60,000 nucleotides of DNA from Bolinopsis microptera (Eukaryota; Ctenophora; Tentaculata; Lobata; Bolinopsidae), in NCBI RefSeq assembly GCF_026151205.1, contig NC_087073.1, positions 15,149,837 to 15,209,836 on the forward strand, read 5' to 3'. Both the position numbers and the translations under genes were made by a program. The notes below the pieces were generated by a model. That model worked only from the letters and a program-made list of their open reading frames with translations. It made no database searches and was not told the DNA's origin. Numbering within the stretch: the first letter of the stretch is position 1; each line of letters opens with the position of its first letter. Positions 23,984 through 37,500 of this stretch are shown in pieces.

Positions 23984-25588
23984 AACTTTTACCTTGTAGC
24001 TATTATATATTTGTGTAAGTAAATGTCACTATATGTTTTATTTTATGAAGCTGGTCCATGTCCATACACCGTGGAACACATACCTTGTTATATGTTTTAT
24101 TCTTTATTTAACGAAATGATTTTCACAATAGTTAATTTGATTGAAGCATTTCTTGCTAAATATTTTTATTTTCAGGATTCTGTCCTGGTATTGTTTTATA
24201 TTTCTTTTACAGCTATCATAGCAGATCAAGGTAGGCTTATGTGTACAGATTTATCATTTAAAGATGAACAGGTATCATCTTGTGTAGAACATGTATTGTG
24301 CACTGTATTATTTGATTTATATTTAATTGGAGCATTTCCTGTGTGCTTTCGTGATGTAATGCATCTCGTTCAAAGTTTTTTTCCTGTTTAATACAGAAGA
24401 TGGTGTCTTATCATACAAATTACTTTGAGAATACATGCTGGCTTCGTAGTTCTGCTAACGTCTCCTGAATTATTGGTTTACGAAAGAATCTCTTTTAGTG
24501 CCACTTTTAGGCAAGTATTAGATATTTGATTTTAGGGGCTTACATTTCAGAGAATCTGATTTCTAAACGTTAAAAATGTAGCATATTTGTAATATGAGCT
24601 GATTCATTTCAAGTTACTAGATTGTGAAACTGCTCTAAGTATGAATTGCAGCATCTCATCTCTCATCCATATCTTTTGGTTCTCACAACTTCAATACAAG
24701 CTAACTATGTCCATGATCTGGTCTTTGTGAAGGTACAACAAAGTTCTCAACTTAAGATATGATATCAATTAAATAATGATATGATAGTCTCGCGATGTAT
24801 TTGATTCGTGGCCTTCGTTGTTATACTATCATGTAGCCTCATCATAGATTTTATGTGATTTGTTATTTGACCAAGATTTATCATTATTTTACCTAGAATA
24901 TATAAATTATTGAACTCTGCTCGGCAAATTCAGCAACGTTTTCGTCCATGGGCGGTATTCTAAATCTCGTTTCAGGGATATCTTTCGTGTTTAGTTACAT
25001 TTAAGTTGATCTGAAAAAGTAGCTAGTCATTTGCAAGATGAGTAGCTCCGAAAATGTTGCTGTATTGAGCATTTTAATTTACTGTGATTATTTTTAACTG
25101 TCCCTTGGTTACCCATATAATTGATATTTGTTGGATGTTTTTTAGATCAGCGTTACGTGTATGATGTTTAGAATATGTAGCTTTTTAGTCATTTATCCTT
25201 ATCATGAATTTACATTACGAGATTTCTCTGATGACACTCTTGCAGAAATTTCAAGGCACGGTTTTTAATTTCATGCTGGCTTTTGATTAAATCCGTATCA
25301 AAATAATTATAATAGAATGATGTCTAAAACCTTACATATTTAATATTTCCATGGAAAATACATACTCGATAATGATATAATATATTTGACGCTGTGTAGC
25401 TGACATAAATCACACTAAAAAATCATACAAATTAATGAAATTATGAAATCATCATCAATTATATAGTAAAAGTCCCCTGACAATTGACAACATGAAACTT
25501 ATAGTAAGAAATTCACGCTAGTTTGATTGTTATTTGTATATGTGAATAATATTTTAAACTCTACTCTCTTTTTCAACATCTTTTAGTC
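23984..25588. other. 3' flank of the zinc-finger gene and 5' flank of CCDC157
   Basis: A 122-codon frame at 24023-24391 is hydrophobic and T-rich but has no recognisable domain, and is probably 3' UTR. A TTTTAG acceptor just before the CCDC157 start (exon from 25587) implies an untranslated first exon upstream, not located. Confidence 0.4.
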
Positions 25589-28500
25589 ATGGATGGAATC
25601 GTTACATCATCAGAGTTCAATAACCTAAAACAGGATCTTCTCTCAGTACAGGATACTATCGGACAGGTAGTACTGTTAATGAGTGTTGACCTAAAGTCTC
25701 CTAGAAAGTTTTGCCACATACATCACCATACTTAACTCGTTGATATCCTTAACACTATTATAAATATTGACATGCAAACCTTATAAGCAGTTGAAATCAA
25801 ATATTTCGTTCATGAAATTAAATTATTTCAGATATTTGGAAAAATTGGAAGCTTACAAACGAAATCATGGAAGTTGAGAGAAGAAAGTGGAGATTTGCCA
25901 GTACAATTGCTGAGTAATAAATGTCAGTATTTCTCTTCAGATCTACATGCTACAAGAGCGAGCCACATTATGCTCCTTGAACTCATTGTGGACAGGTTAG
26001 TAAGGACAGTTTTTTGTAAACCCAACGGCAAACTGATTGTGTAGGGTCCTAGCCAAGAAGGAATCAGATTTCTTTTTACATTTGAGATTGTTCAAAGAAA
26101 ATAATGTCAATGAATATGTGTGCCTGATGCACAGTATTAGAGCATATGTCGGCCATGTTGTACCGGGCCCCCACTGTGCAAATATATTTAGGCAACCTTT
26201 CTGCCCTTGATTTTTGTTATATAATATTGTGTTCTATTCCACCAGTTTTATGAGATGACCAATTTTAGGTTGGCTCTGATGTTGCAATCCTACATGTACT
26301 TCTCAGACAGACTGGTGGGAAAGCCAGCCGGTAGAATCATTGAAAAAGCTCCTAATCTAGGGCCCCTCTGCAAGAAGTATTGGAAAAAAGCAAAGCTATT
26401 GCGACAGTTTGTCACCTCCTTACAGGCTGAGGTATTTATTTATTCAGTTAGCACTAAGCGCTATACTACTATTTATTGTATTGCATTCAGTTTGGTTCAT
26501 TTTATTGATCAATCAATATTGTGGTGACATTTTAGACCGTGCCTTAGTAATAATAGTTGATATTATTTACAGATACAGAGGAAGAGTGAAGAGCTAGTGA
26601 ACATGGGACTGACTCTGGACCAAGCATACGAGGAAAACACCCTTCTCAAAGATATGGTTGTGAAACATGGCCTTGCTGGAGGATATGATACACCACAGAG
26701 AAACCAGCAGAATTCCGGGCCTAACCAGGCACCCAAAACAGCGGGCAGTGTTCCATGGTCTGATTTCGGAATGCCAGGTATGTAACCAAAACAGTTTGAT
26801 AAGATCACGCTATTCGTCCAGAATTGTTTATTTTAGTGAGATTTCATTTTTGTTTGTGGTCTCATGTCTAATTTGCGCAATTATTTCAATGGCTTTTGTT
26901 CAAACACTCTAAGTGATTGCATAATACTTGGAAGCTCATGTTTAGAAGCAATGTTATTGGATATTCAGCACTTGAAAACTTGAGCACGACAAGTCGAATA
27001 ATCTTGAAAGCAATTACTTAATTGAATGTAACTTGAATAGCCTGCAAAGTACATTCGTTCCAAAGGTTATATCAAACGTTCATAACATTATAATATTACT
27101 CATATATAACCAATCATCTAAAAGTGAGCATTTCTATCAGTACTAACAATAAATAAAGATAGAGAAGACAGACTTTTTGTTCACAAAACACCATTTGAAC
27201 TTGATAACGTGGGTACATTGCTCGTTGCAACTGCTGTTGTATTATTTGTTAATCACAAAACGAAATACTTGTTGGCTATATGGTTTATGTTCATCAGTAA
27301 CGATCATAATGCATATAAATAGGGGGAGGGGAACTCGTTGCCACAAAGGAATGTTTCTTCTTTGTAAGGTTGACATCCATGATCCGAAGGTAAAGTCCGG
27401 CATTGACTTTGTCAGTCACATCAGTATACTTAAGTACACATGAAGTAACGTGTTTTAAATTATACACATCACATTAGCATAAAAAGTAAGTATATTCTTT
27501 AAATTAATTACCCAAAACGTTGAATTACAAGAAGGACCGTTTCCCCATGAGGTTCCTGTTGCTTAGTTTAGTACTTGTTAAACCCTCATGAATCATGGCG
27601 AACAACACGTAACAGTTCAATGAGTGGTAGACTCTTAGTTGTGGTTTGTTTTAATTTGATTGAATCATTATTTTGAATCGAACACGATTCACCCTGATCG
27701 CTCATTCTTCTAGAACCTTACATCTAGTACATAAAATTCTTTATTCACTTTGCTGCTAAACTAATAATTCTGCGCGACATACAAATTGTGAATAATACTT
27801 TTATATTATTATGTGACAACAGACGAGAGGGACAGGCACTGTTTGACACTATACTAATGGTACATTATTATGTATTATATCATTATTGTATTATTAGGTA
27901 TTATATTATATTGTTACTATCTATATTATACCGTACAACGCTAACGTTACAGAACAAAGGATTTGCATTTCTATCTGCTGTGACATATGCTCACGATGTT
28001 TAGGAGGGGACAAATATGGTATCATTAATGCATTATCAGTCCTAGAGGTTAATAGCGTAATAATGACTGTTTTCCTCGACCTTGCTTAGTATATTCTTGT
28101 TTTTATGCTATCTATCAGTGCTTAAGAGCTGATCGTCATCTTCAACATGCTTGGTACCAATGGTACAGCCTAATGAGGCTCATTGTTACAGTGAAATTAT
28201 GAAACGACTAGCTTCTGATGAGATCTCTGATTGAGTGACGAGATCACGTTCATAATTCAGATTAATTTTTTGTAGATTGAATGGAATACATAGGAGCAGG
28301 GTAGTAAAAACTTTGTTTCTTTTCGTTTCGTATGATTAACCCTGATCGCCAGGGGTGTAGGAATAAATATCTTCGTGGGGCCGGGGGGGGGGGGGGGTTG
28401 GCTGAGGGGCCAAAATTATAGAGTTTTTACAATGTAGTGCGCTGTGCGCCTCAATGTCAAAACAACTAAACATTCAGTGTCAACCATGCCTGTAAATAGT

Positions 28501-31500
28501 TTAAAGTTTATGATAGGACCGTCGGGCGCCGAGCGGCCGAGAGCAGCATCCTGTCCAAATTCCAGATGATTTTAATGGAGAACAACAAAAATGTGCATAG
28601 GGAGCGTTCACACTTCACATATGACGTCAGCAAGATTTTAGCCAATTCTACCCCCCCCCCCTCCCTAGATCCCTCTGTCAGCAACTGTCAGCATTGAGTG
28701 ACCCCCCCCCCCCTAATGACGTCAGCATTCGCCAGACCCCCTTGCCTTCTTAATCCCCTTACTTAATACTTACCCCCTCCCGTCAGCCAGTGAGGAGGTA
28801 TAGAAATGCTGACGGGTGTAGGCAGGGACAATTAGTATGTGACTGATATAAACAGTTGGTCAACAGTATTCAGTTCACCGAACTACTAATATTAAGGAAA
28901 TTAGCGAAGTTTTATTGTTAATAAAATTGATTTGAAACAACAATTTTTGCCATAATTCACGTTACATTTCTGCTGACGTCAGCAAGGCTCAGACCCCCCT
29001 CCCCCTGTCCAACATTTCTAAACCCGCCCCTCTCCCCTCGGCTGCTGACGTCATAATATGCGAACGCTCCCATACCCACAACTCAATTGTTCAATATTCC
29101 AGCTCAAACTTTTGAAGCTATCAGTATAAGTGTAGACTGCCCTCATCACGTCGAGACCAAAGGAATGGATATAATTAGTTGATGCACACTGCACAATAAT
29201 ATCAATGGTGGTATGTCAACTGACTCCGAAAAACAAAGACGTGAAAGAGTTTACTATATACAGTACAAAACCGAAATAGATAAAACTTTGAAGGAGAGCC
29301 AAGTTTGACAATTGACATTTGTATCTGATGAGGGCGGTAGTAAACTGACCACAGCTATACTTAAGGGGACATACACCAAAAGCTTTTATGCCGTGGCCCT
29401 GTTGTTAACTTCATATTAAGAAAGTATACATAAAAACAATAAGATTTGATACATTAAAAATTATTTTTGAGAGTACTTACTTACTTGTACTTGATTAGGT
29501 CTCCTCAATCATTCGAGTGGCCTGCACCAATGAACTCCCGTTTGTGACGTATCATCTCCCTCCAAAGTTTTCGGTCACTAGCCATCTCGCTCGCTCCTTC
29601 TAGGTCTATGTCAGTGTTTCCTGTAAACGATGCAGCATCTTCCAGCAAACATTTCCTCCAGTTCTTTCTTGGACGGCCCCTAGATCTTCTCCCATGGGCA
29701 GGGGTCCAGTTAAGCAGGTACTTAGGAAGCCTAGTGTCTGGCATTCTGGTGACATGGCCAAACCAACGCAGGCGGTTTGCTCCTATGTACGTCTCTACTG
29801 GATTTATCTTTGCACGCTCCAGCACTTCAGTGTTTCTAACCCGATCGAGCCATCTTATCCTAAGTATTCTCCTCAAGCAACGCTGATGGAACACCTCAAA
29901 GCGATGTAGCTGCTTTTTGGTTGTGTTCCAAACCTCACTACCATATAACAATATTGTCAAAACCGCTGCCTTATAAATCCTGATCTTTGTATAAGACTGG
30001 ATGTTGCGGTTTTTCCATATATTACTCAGTTGATTGAAGGCTCCGGAAGCTTTCTGAATCCTAGCTGACAGCTCACGGTCGATAGTACCGTCGCTGGAAA
30101 TAATTGTACCTAAGTACGTAAAGTCACTAACTTGCTGCACTGGCGTGTCTTCAACAGTGATGTTCACTGTGGCTTCTTTCGTGTATGGCCGTTGAGAGGT
30201 TGCTTTACCAATGACCATAGCCTCAGTCTTTTTACCATTGATTTGAGAGTACGCACATTTGAAAAAAAATTATTTTCTTTTTCCAAAGTTTTGGAAATTT
30301 TGAGAAGTCTGTCACTGTAATGCCGATATTTCAGTCATTTTAAACGTTTTTTGACTGATTTATTTACTGAACATTACTTACAATCCGTACAAGAAGCCAT
30401 TGAAAGGATTATATAATTAAACAATAAATGACGAAGTTACAGGACAAACAAGGTCGAAAAAAGAAAAATTGAAATTTTTGCCTACTTCTAAAGTTGTACA
30501 TTTCACCAATCACCCGGGTCAGCAGATATCGCTTCAAAAATTCTTGTGAGTGTAGCTGATGATCATATCAAACGTTTTGGAGTAGGATTTCTCTCAGATT
30601 TGAGTTTTAATACATATGAAATGTGGCCTCAAACGACTTAGTAAAATTCATCGTAAAAAAGGGCTAACAATGGCAGATTTAAGGCTTAAAATGCCTATAA
30701 CTCAAAAAGTATTAGTTTAAAAAAAATGATTTTTACAGAATCGTAATCAGCTTAATAAGACAAATCTTTTAGTACCAAAAAGGTGATTTTAGAAGACAAA
30801 TTGTCTTAAATAATTTTCTAGCTCGAACACAAGGGTCCCCCCTTGTATAAATTTTGTACAAATTTTTTTACAAATTTTGTGTCTTTAAGTACTATAAATT
30901 TAGTACTAAAAGATTTGTCTTACCAAGCTGATTACGATTCTGTAAAAATCAATTTAAAAAAACTGAAACTTTTTTAGTTATAGGCATTTTAAGCCTTAAA
31001 TCTGCCATCGTTGGCCCTTTTTTACGATGAATTTTACTAAGTCGTTTGAGGCCACATTTCATACATTAAAACTCAAATCTGAGAGAAATCCTACTCCAAA
31101 ACGTTTGATATGATCATCAGCTACACTCACAAGAATTTTTGAAGCGATATCTGCTGACCCGGGTGATTGGTGAAATGTACAACTTTAGAAGTAGGCAAAA
31201 ATTTCAATTTTTCTTTTTTCGACCTTGTTTGTCCTGTAACTTCGTCATTTATTGTTTAATTATATAATCCTTTCAATGGCTTCTTGTACGGATTGTAAGT
31301 AATGTTCAGTAAATAAATCAGTCAAAAAACGTTTAAAATGACTGAAATATCGGCATTACAGTGACAGACTTCTCAAAATTTCCAAAACTTTGGAAAAAGA
31401 AAATCATTTTTTTTTCAAATGTGCGTACTCTCAAAAATAATTTTTAATGTATCAAATCTTATTGTTTTTATGTATACTTTCTTAATATGAAGTTAACAAC

Positions 31501-34500
31501 AGGGCCACGGCATAAAAGCTTTTGGTGTATGTCCCCTTAATAAACCATATCATTTCCAATTTATTACTAAACTTTGAACTTATTTTCGATTTTTCACGTT
31601 TTGAGTACGCCTTGTTCAGAGTTCAGTACGATTAATAAGTTTTTTAAATCGTCAGCAACTGTCAGCATTTCCAAACCCCCCTACCCCCTCGGCTGCTGAC
31701 GTCATAATATGTGAACGCTCCCATATTGTATTCTTTGGAAGAATTTCAGAAAGTTTGCTTTCAGGATTGAAATATAGCAATGTGAAATCATAAAGTGAAA
31801 TCATAAATCAAGCAAGATTTTGGCGTTGCTGTGCCAATTTAGGGGTCAAAGGATAAAGTCCTTTAAATTTTGAAAATATACTTACAGTAATAGGTCTCAA
31901 AAAGGGTGTCAAGAGGGAGAATCTGCACATTTTTTTTTGGACAATTTGGAATTCTAGCAATGAGGGATGTAAATTTGGACTACACCTTGTCTTTAGCAGT
32001 AAGACAATTTGGATAATGCAATGGCGGATTGGCCAAATGAGCCTAAAGATGTTGGCCCCTTTCCGCTCCTTGCCAAGATTTTATGGGGGAGCTGTCGCCC
32101 CCCCCCCCCCCCCACCCGGCCCTACCCCCCCTCCTCTTCCTACACCCCTGCTGATCGCTCATTCTTCTAGGACCTTCCATCGTCCCATCGAGGACATGTT
32201 GAAATTCTTTATTCACTTTGTTGATAAACTATCGGATCCTGCGTCCTATGCGAGGGCAGTAGACTAGTTTAACACATGGTGACATGGTAACTAAGTTTGA
32301 GTTTCACTACTTCAGAGAAATTTTATAATTTTGTCGTTTTTTAATGTTTCAGGCTCAGTCTGTGAAAATCATATTATTTGACAAATTATCTCCTTTTTAC
32401 TTCACATCTTATCCGTAATGGTAGTGCATCAAAGAAATGGTGAATGATCACTCGATAAGAAGAAAGTTTAGCGCCATATTACCGGCACGAAGATGGATAC
32501 CTTACAGTTTAGTAACCCTGATAGTTACATCGGCTCTCTTCTTGTCTCGCACAAACCTACAATTTCAAGACTACAGTAACCTCCGTCTCTTTCTGGACAG
32601 CAGTCCGGTATTATCTTACCGGATACAGCTGTGGTTCGAGGGAAAGTGTGTTGGAACCTCTCCAGACGGCACTTTACAAGTCGTGTTCTGTAATCCTCGG
32701 GAGGAGCAATATTTCCAGTTATTACCGGACGGGAGGTTGACTTTTGAAAACATTGGTAGTGGCTTTGAAGGGAAATGTTTGCAACTGATCAATACCTCGT
32801 TGGTGATCGGTGACTGTAATTCAGCGATCAAGTTAGATCTTGTTAACGGTTCTTACCTTCGATTACAAGATCCTCAAAAGTTACACGGTAATGAGAAGCG
32901 GTGCGTATCACCAATAACCGTTTCTAACGAGGGCCTGGTACCCAATCCCAGCCCTGCGAATGGAGACCCTGTATCTCTCACCACCTGCCACAATGAAGCT
33001 TCCATAATAAATCTTATCGAAGAGAACTATTTCCAAAAAAGCAGGAAATATCTGCTGCTCCCTTTACCCCAAACGGAGGCTAAATGTGATTTTCCAGCTT
33101 GTGGAATCAACAAGGTAGCCCCTCGTGCGACCCCCCTCCCTCCAGAGATGGTAGATAGATGTTATAATTTGTCTCAGTGTGTTACTGTAGTTACTAAAAC
33201 TGCTCGGAGGCCGCATTTCGTTTTGAGAATGTTAGAGTCCATGAGTGATAAATATCCGGATCTGCAAGTCGTAGCCTATGATGATGGAGTCGGGGAGTTT
33301 TCTAGCGAAATCATGGACGGTATTGCAAGTTATCCTAATCTTAACTACATAATTGGAGACGAGGAAGACTTAGGCATAGCTCGGGGTAGAAACTTAGCAC
33401 TGAAACACGTGAAGACTAAATATTTCTTCTTAGTGGACGATGACAACAAGTTCACCTACCAGACACATTTAGAGTTACTTTCGGAGGTTTTAGACACGAC
33501 AGATGCAACTTTGGTCGGAGGAACTTTTGCGTTATATAAGGATTTCGCAAGTTATCTTACATTCGGTTATACTAAAAAGAAACGATATTTAGAAGTAAAC
33601 CACGGAGATTGTTTGAAGGAGAACGTGACTATTCCCAACTTCCCAACCTGTGTACGATGTGAGCTAACTTCGAACGACTTCATGGCTAGAACACGTGACA
33701 TTGTAGAGGTTGGAGGCTGGAGTCAGGAACTGAAGGTTATGGAACACAAGGATTTGTTTGTCAGACTAAAAGCGGCTGGCAAAAAAGTTGTGTACTGTCC
33801 CGATGTTAAGGTGTATAATGCTAGACCGAGCAAGAAGAAGAGGGGAGAAGAATATGCGAAAATGAGATACGGGAGAGGAGCTAGGATGAAACAGTTATTT
33901 AATAGTAGGTGGAATATTGACAGGTATTCTTACTAATAAAGCTCCCAATGGGATATTTGCTTGTTACAAAATTAAATTTTAAATGGGATAATTTCTCATT
34001 TCTGTTTAAATTTTTATGTTAATACTTATATGCAATATGTTTTTACCGTGCAAAGTGTTTGATTACGTTTGGGGATGATAAATAGATAAAACCGGATACT
34101 CGCGAATATTAATTTACACGAAAAGAAGCGATCATCGGCGTGATCTGAATTTGCACACCCAAATAGGTGGACGCTTTTTTCTATCTGCTGCAACTTACTT
34201 ACTGGTACATAACAAATGAAAACTTAAATCAACATGTACTCTAGAATTATGTTATTTTCAGCTATCATTGCTAAAAAACCACCAACAAAACTGTGGAGGC
34301 TTTGTTCCAGAAAACTGTCGGCGTAAACGTGGAGCACGGCTCTGCCCCTATCTTAACATGCATAATACCACAATATACATGTATGTATGTACATAGTTAC
34401 CATTAAATTAGCACATCTACCCCAGTCACTATTCCAACCATTGCATCACCTGAGTCGTTTAAATACGTTAAAATAGAGGCCATATGAGGATCGGCGATGT

Positions 34501-37500
34501 TGTCCTAGTAATGAAAATTGAACGGGTTATAAAAATAGGAACAGTTTTGACGATCCCAAAGCCCCTGGTCCCCTTTTGCCACTTATAAGCTGTTTATTGT
34601 TGAACCAGGTGACAATAAAGTTACATGGTGCAATATACCAACATGTTGAGAGTACTACTACCATAGCAATGTCATGTGCTATGTACCCTGCACCTGGGCT
34701 AGCAGCTGTTCGTACATCTGTATACTTCAGAGCTAGCCTTGTTACTTTATTTTCGATATCTGTACACCTTAGAACTGGCAATATAACCTACTTAATATTT
34801 ATTTTTGTATTAAACTTCATTACTTGCAAAATCAATTCGTAACTAATTACCTCAGAACATCTTAGAGATCTCGCCTTATTACTTTCGAGTGTAGCTGTTT
34901 TTACCTGTTGCTGGAGCTATAATAACATGTAGATTGTAGCATCAAGTAGCATGTAACAAACGTTATACCGCCTTGCCAGGGGGAGCCGGGAGCCGGGAAA
35001 ACCAATGTTTACATACTCAATACTCAATCAGTATTACCATGAACTAATCTGTAAATTAGGCGAGTAGCTAAGGAGCATGGTAAACACGTGCAGCACGTCA
35101 GAAGAAGGCCGGCAGTGTGTCGTGCACTGCATGTTCAGATAGACCCCCTGGGGAGCTTGTCAGAGCACTGTCTTGTTTACTGTACAGTGCATGAAATACT
35201 TTCTGTAGTCAGACACTTGTCTCTCTTATCTCTCTCTCTTTTCAAACACTTATCTCTCTCTCTATCTTTCTCTCTCTCTCTATCTCTCTCTCTCGTTTGA
35301 TGCTCTAAGTTCCTCCTTTGAGGTGGTCACTAATTGTGCTGCCTCGTGGAAACTCATATCATAGCGGTGGTGTGTTCGTTAGTGCGGTATTGCGGTCTAT
35401 TGTTGCATTTGTGCTTCAGATAATATGTTTATAAACGTCCAGAAACAACGATGAACTAAAATCTGTGCATATATTATATACTAGGTTGTTCTGAACTGAT
35501 TTAGGGCACCAGATTGTTCACTGCAACTACCCACCCAACAGAACTCCCCCACCCAAGATAACTCCCCCAATTACAAGCAATATGATGGCGTACTTATCAA
35601 TATATCTGTGCTTTGAAGATGTCACAACTTTTCAAGGATTACTTGAAAGTTCACATCTCCATCTCGAACGGTTCTTTGCTTGTTATTCCGAGCAGACAAG
35701 CTTGATGTAATTGTTTACTGTAACTGACACGTAAATAATGATGACGGAGTTACGTTATTATATCAACTTATCAAACTTTTTTGTTTAATGAAGTCATTTT
35801 TTCAGCAAGAAGTTTTGGATAAGTTTAAGCTTGATAGTTGATCAATGGCTCATTATTCTGCAGACTTATTTGTAAACATATTTTGTTATTCGTGCCGCAA
35901 TTGCTGTAAAATAGATAGCATCCTCATGCTACGGTCGCGCTTAAAAGCTCTTGTGGTTTTTCTAAAGTATTCATATTTCCGCAAATTCATCTTCTGAAAT
36001 TATTTTGTCTCGTTTATATTTGATGGTTTCTACTTTGCCAGTTAAAGGTGAAGAAGAGAGTATGGCTGACAGCGCAGTCGACATGGTCCGATCCTCTGCT
36101 ACCAGGTATGTACTTGATACTTGGACAGTCACGAATTTAAACCCCGATTTATCGGGATTGTTGAAGGAGAATATGGTAACTTTTGGGGATATGAGAAACG
36201 CCCGGTAAATCGGGGTGTTTGACTGCACCTGGTGTCATATCGTGAAATAGAATACATATTAGATTAAGTCGTATCTATTTGTTGATTAGCTAGGTATGAT
36301 AATGCACTGTGTTGATAATTTGTCTTCTTATTTCAGCTTGGTATCTCAAGTGAAGCTGCCCACTCAGATAACAGTAAACAATATGAAGACGGTCTCCAAA
36401 TGGCTGATGCAGGGAACTTCATCCGCCGAAGCTAAAACACAAACGGTTCAATCAAACTTTACTTTCTGTTTGGATTTCATAATTCTTTGTCACGTGATAA
36501 TTTTTAATCAACCATCATACTGTTTTTAATCTTCATATCTTACAACATTCCAATAAAAAGCGCTGAATCCACAGGTAGAAACAGCGTTTGTGGAATGTAA
36601 CGTGTGTAGCTCAATACAGGACCTACTAGAGGTCCTGGGAAGTAAAGTTACCATGACCTGGAACATGTTGCTCCAGCACGCTAAACCACCTAAGAGACTG
36701 ATAATGTCGCCCCCTCGGGAGGCTATCAAGTGGTGTGAATATCATGTGAGATACTGTTTCTTTAATGTTTGGACCAATGATTCATGGAAACTGAAGTCAT
36801 TAATGATGAATTCTATCATTTTAAGATACAAATTATTGAACATTTGCATTATTTCCCATAACTTGCTACAGAGACTTTAAATTGTATAATGACACTGAAC
36901 TATTACCCATAATGAACCCCTTCATACTCACCCCAACCAAAATCAGACGACACTGATAACAGAGGTAGACACTAAAGTAAGACAAGTACAGAAGACATCA
37001 ACAGACCTACAGCGCACGTGCGAGGAGCAGAGGAACAGGATCCTCAACCTGGAGAGCGTTAACGCGGTGTTGAAGAGTGAGGTGGACTCGTTACAGAGTG
37101 TACACAGTGGGAGTGTTACTGAGAGTTCTAAACGGGAGGAGATGCTCAAACAGCAGGTTTTTCTTCGGTCTATTTTTCTGTTGTAAGATGAAGTTTAGAG
37201 AAGGTTCTAGAGTGAAATATGTGAAATATTTAACTTAACATTTTATGTTTTTTAGCTGTTCTTTGCCATCTGGGGAGACCGTGTACTTGAGCACATGACA
37301 CGAAATCTGTTCATTGACACCTCAGTACAGAAAGGTTTCATGAAGAAAACCCCTGGTTGCCTAGAACACACTCAAGCCCTCCTTGAAGAGATTAAAGATG
37401 CTAAAAGCCACAGAAGACAAGTCCACGTGATCTGGATTGACCTTATGAATGTGTATGGGAGAGTCCCGCACAGCCTTATTATTTATGCCCTACGCCGTTA

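Larger units (their letters stand above)
28350..32150. mobile_element. Composite hAT-type element with 8-bp target duplication
   Basis: The ends CAGGGGTGTAGGAA and TTCCTACACCCCTG are inverted and flanked by the duplication CTGATCGC (28342-28349 and 32151-32158). An unoccupied related target, CACCCTGATCGCTCATTCTTC, lies at 27691-27711 and continues into sequence similar to that after 32151. Homopolymeric G and C runs sit just inside each end. No transposase is encoded, so it is non-autonomous. Its 3.8 kb contains the CRE-rich element and the TTAA foldback, which in turn carries an RTE fragment. Confidence 0.8.

Noticed and set aside
24023-24391. 122-codon hydrophobic open frame after the zinc-finger gene
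   Set aside because: No recognisable family, T-rich composition explains the apparent hydrophobicity, and it probably lies in a 3' UTR or intergenic DNA.
26246-26268. Alternative acceptor CCACCAG for CCDC157 exon 3
   Set aside because: Its frame meets a TGA at once, whereas TTTTAG before 26269 gives the conserved VDRLALMLQSYM.
29608-29909. Plus-strand open frames over the RTE fragment
   Set aside because: They are antisense shadows of the LINE coding sequence at 30218-29505.
32016-32267. 83-codon proline-rich open frame
   Set aside because: It is produced by a poly-C run at the right end of the hAT-type element. The 52416-52652 frame is rejected for the same reason.
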